Source: Actinomycetes bacterium (GTDB lineage Bacteria; Actinomycetota; Acidimicrobiia; Acidimicrobiales; Bog-793). From it: 5,759 nt of DNA. Under the pieces are notes generated by a model. It searched no databases. It was not told the origin of the DNA and saw only the letters and a program-made list of their open reading frames with translations. Position 1 is the stretch's first letter. Each line of letters starts with the position of its first letter. A program made the translations under genes and the position numbers. Where the stretch lies: the NCBI GenBank assembly GCA_021821585.1, contig JAKACF010000195.1:1-5759 (forward strand), given 5' to 3'. Below are positions 4,489-5,759 of this stretch, piece by piece.

Positions 4489-5759
4489 TTACGACAGCGC
4501 GCTCGCCAGGACGGCTGCGTCCGGTGAGCCGAGGCCGGTGCAGGCGTCCCAGCCCGTGCGGGCGCTGTAGGCGCCGTTGTTGCCCTGCGTCACGTCGTGG
4601 AAGGCGCCACCCGGCAGCTGCCCGTAGAGCAACGGGTTGACGAAGCCGAGTCCCCGTCCGAGACGGGCCGCCGCCACGGCCATCAGCGCCGACCAGAGCG
4701 GCGCCACGGCGCTCGTCCCGCCGACGACGCTCTCCGAGCCGTCGACGAGGATCCGGTAGCCGGTATCCGGGTCGGCGTTCCCGGCGACGTCGGGAACGCC
4801 ACGCCCGCTTCCGCCCCCCGGGTTCGCCGAGGGCGGCACGCCCGCCCGCGCCTGCCAGGACGGCAGCGGGAAGGCGGCGCTCACGCCGCCCCCGGTCGCT
4901 CCCCCGCCCGGGAGGTCGTTCCAGACGACCTCGGAGGAGATGGCGGCGCCGCTGGTGACCAGCCTGGTACCGCCACAGGCGAGCACCTGCGGGCTGGCGG
5001 CCGGGTAGTCGACGTGGGCGAGGCCGTCGTTCACGCCATCGGAGGAGCCCCCGTCACCTGCCGCGACGCAGACCGTGATGCCGGCGAGCGCAGCATCCGC
5101 GAGGACCGACTCGAAGGCCGCCCTCGCCGAGGCGGTGTAGGACTCCTCCGGACCTCCCCAGGAGATGGAGATGACGACGGGAGCCCGGACGCCGTCGTGC
5201 ACCGCGGCCGAGATGGCGTCGACGAAGCCCTGGTCGGTGTTGGGGGCGAAGTAGACCGCCAGGCGGGCGCCGTTGGCGAGCGACCCGGCGACCTCGAGGT
5301 CGAGCATCACCTCGCCGTCGGGGCCGTTGGCGTTCCCGGTCGGGGCGTTGGCGCCTCCGTCGACACCGACGGCCTCGACCGGCGGCGCAGGAAGGCCGAG
5401 CCCGGCGAAGTAGGTGGCGAGGTCGTTCGTGTCGTAGCCGCCGCCGAGCTCGATGAAGGCGATCGTGGTCCCCGCCCCGGCGCCGCTCGGAGCCGGGTAC
5501 GAGTAGGCGGCACCGACCTCGGGCGGGATGTAGTTCCTGAGCGGGGCGGCCGCCGGCCTGAACCTCGGCATCGCCTGGGGCCGGTCGTCGAGGCCGAGCA
5601 CGGCGACGACCACCTGCGCCAGCTCGCCCGGAAGGCGCACCGGCCCTGCGTGGCCGCGGTAGGCGCCCTCGGGATGCTGGAAGCGCTCGAGGCTCACCTG
5701 GAAGGCCGCCCCGACCGTCGCCGCCCGGCCGGCCAGGACGAGCCGGCGGCCGGCGCGGT
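4489..5759 (-). CDS. Sedolisin (S53, kumamolisin-like) serine-carboxyl peptidase, 5' end outside the window
   Basis: A secreted endopeptidase of the sedolisin family, a subtilisin-fold enzyme usually active at acid pH. The frame is open through the right edge and gives 422 visible residues. The first 20 ('RAGRRLVL...GAAFQ') lie upstream of an internal GTG at 5697 and clearly belong to the end of the activation propeptide, which continues as 'GPVRLPGELAQVVVAVLGLD' to about residue 67; 5697 is therefore not the start. Numbering visible residues, the catalytic Glu149 and Asp153 sit in 'DGEVMLDLEV', the oxyanion Asp235 in 'VAAGDGGSSDG' and the nucleophile Ser349 in 'GGTSAVAP'. The C-terminal calcium site is represented by 'FHDVTQGNNGAY' (Asp388) and 'GWDACTGLGSP' (Asp404). 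All key residues are present, so an active enzyme is expected. It ends with TAA at 4491-4489, shortly after the calcium-site region, so no extra C-terminal domain is attached. The signal peptide and most of the propeptide should lie to the right of the window. Confidence 0.95.
   Translation of the reverse strand, partial: RAGRRLVLAGRAATVGAAFQVSLERFQHPEGAYRGHAGPVRLPGELAQVVVAVLGLDDRPQAMPRFRPAAAPLRNYIPPEVGAAYSYPAPSGAGAGTTIAFIELGGGYDTNDLATYFAGLGLPAPPVEAVGVDGGANAPTGNANGPDGEVMLDLEVAGSLANGARLAVYFAPNTDQGFVDAISAAVHDGVRAPVVISISWGGPEESYTASARAAFESVLADAALAGITVCVAAGDGGSSDGVNDGLAHVDYPAASPQVLACGGTRLVTSGAAISSEVVWNDLPGGGATGGGVSAAFPLPSWQARAGVPPSANPGGGSGRGVPDVAGNADPDTGYRILVDGSESVVGGTSAVAPLWSALMAVAAARLGRGLGFVNPLLYGQLPGGAFHDVTQGNNGAYSARTGWDACTGLGSPDAAVLASALS

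Noticed and set aside
4370..4570. 66-codon plus-strand frame across the ABC-sedolisin gap
   Set aside because: Pro/Ala/Ser-rich, no ribosome site, and its second half is antisense to the sedolisin C-terminus.
1..5759. CRISPR array, tRNA or rRNA gene, insertion sequence or attachment site
   Set aside because: Reading both strands showed no regularly spaced repeats, no tRNA-like fold with recognisable arms, no transposase or integrase motifs and no flanking terminal inverted repeats.

Overview
The window is a stretch of very high GC DNA with dense coding and strong G/C preference at third codon positions. GTG start codons occur, and the protein families fit Actinomycetota: an ABC-2 permease with the 'EWTKLRS' and 'AEFSSGTIR' motifs, a paired ABC ATPase ending in 'LTKDSVEFR', and a BrkB/YihY membrane protein. 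A class such as Acidimicrobiia is a reasonable guess, because sedolisin peptidases are common there, but the sequence alone does not prove it.

Layout from left to right. Positions 1-147 (+) hold the 3' end of a gene whose product ends in a YHS metal-binding domain. A 31-bp convergent gap with a perfect 16-bp palindrome separates it from a lipoprotein alpha/beta hydrolase (179-1342, minus) with a clear lipobox and a Ser-Asp-His triad. A 100-bp divergent intergenic region with an operator-like dyad follows. Then comes a six-helix BrkB/YihY protein (1443-2624, plus). Its acidic, proline-rich tail overlaps the 3' end of an ABC permease on the other strand (2535-3395, minus) by 90 bp. The permease is coupled by an ATGA overlap to its upstream ABC ATPase (3392-4330, minus). 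The ATPase start is itself overlapped (GTGA) by an 18-codon leader ORF (4327-4383, minus). After a short intergenic region with a GC hairpin, the window ends inside a sedolisin (S53) serine-carboxyl peptidase (4489 to beyond 5759, minus). Its reading frame stays open to the right edge, so its signal peptide and most of its propeptide lie outside the window.

Functionally this looks like an ordinary chromosomal neighbourhood concerned with the cell envelope and export: an exported hydrolase, an exported peptidase, an integral membrane protein and a two-component ABC exporter. Only the ATPase and permease clearly form an operon. I see no mobile element, CRISPR array, RNA gene or clearly new multi-gene system. 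The most unusual items are the possible leader ORF before the ABC operon, the dyad in the divergent promoter region and the long antisense overlap of two coding ends. No stretch over 300 bases lacks a gene.
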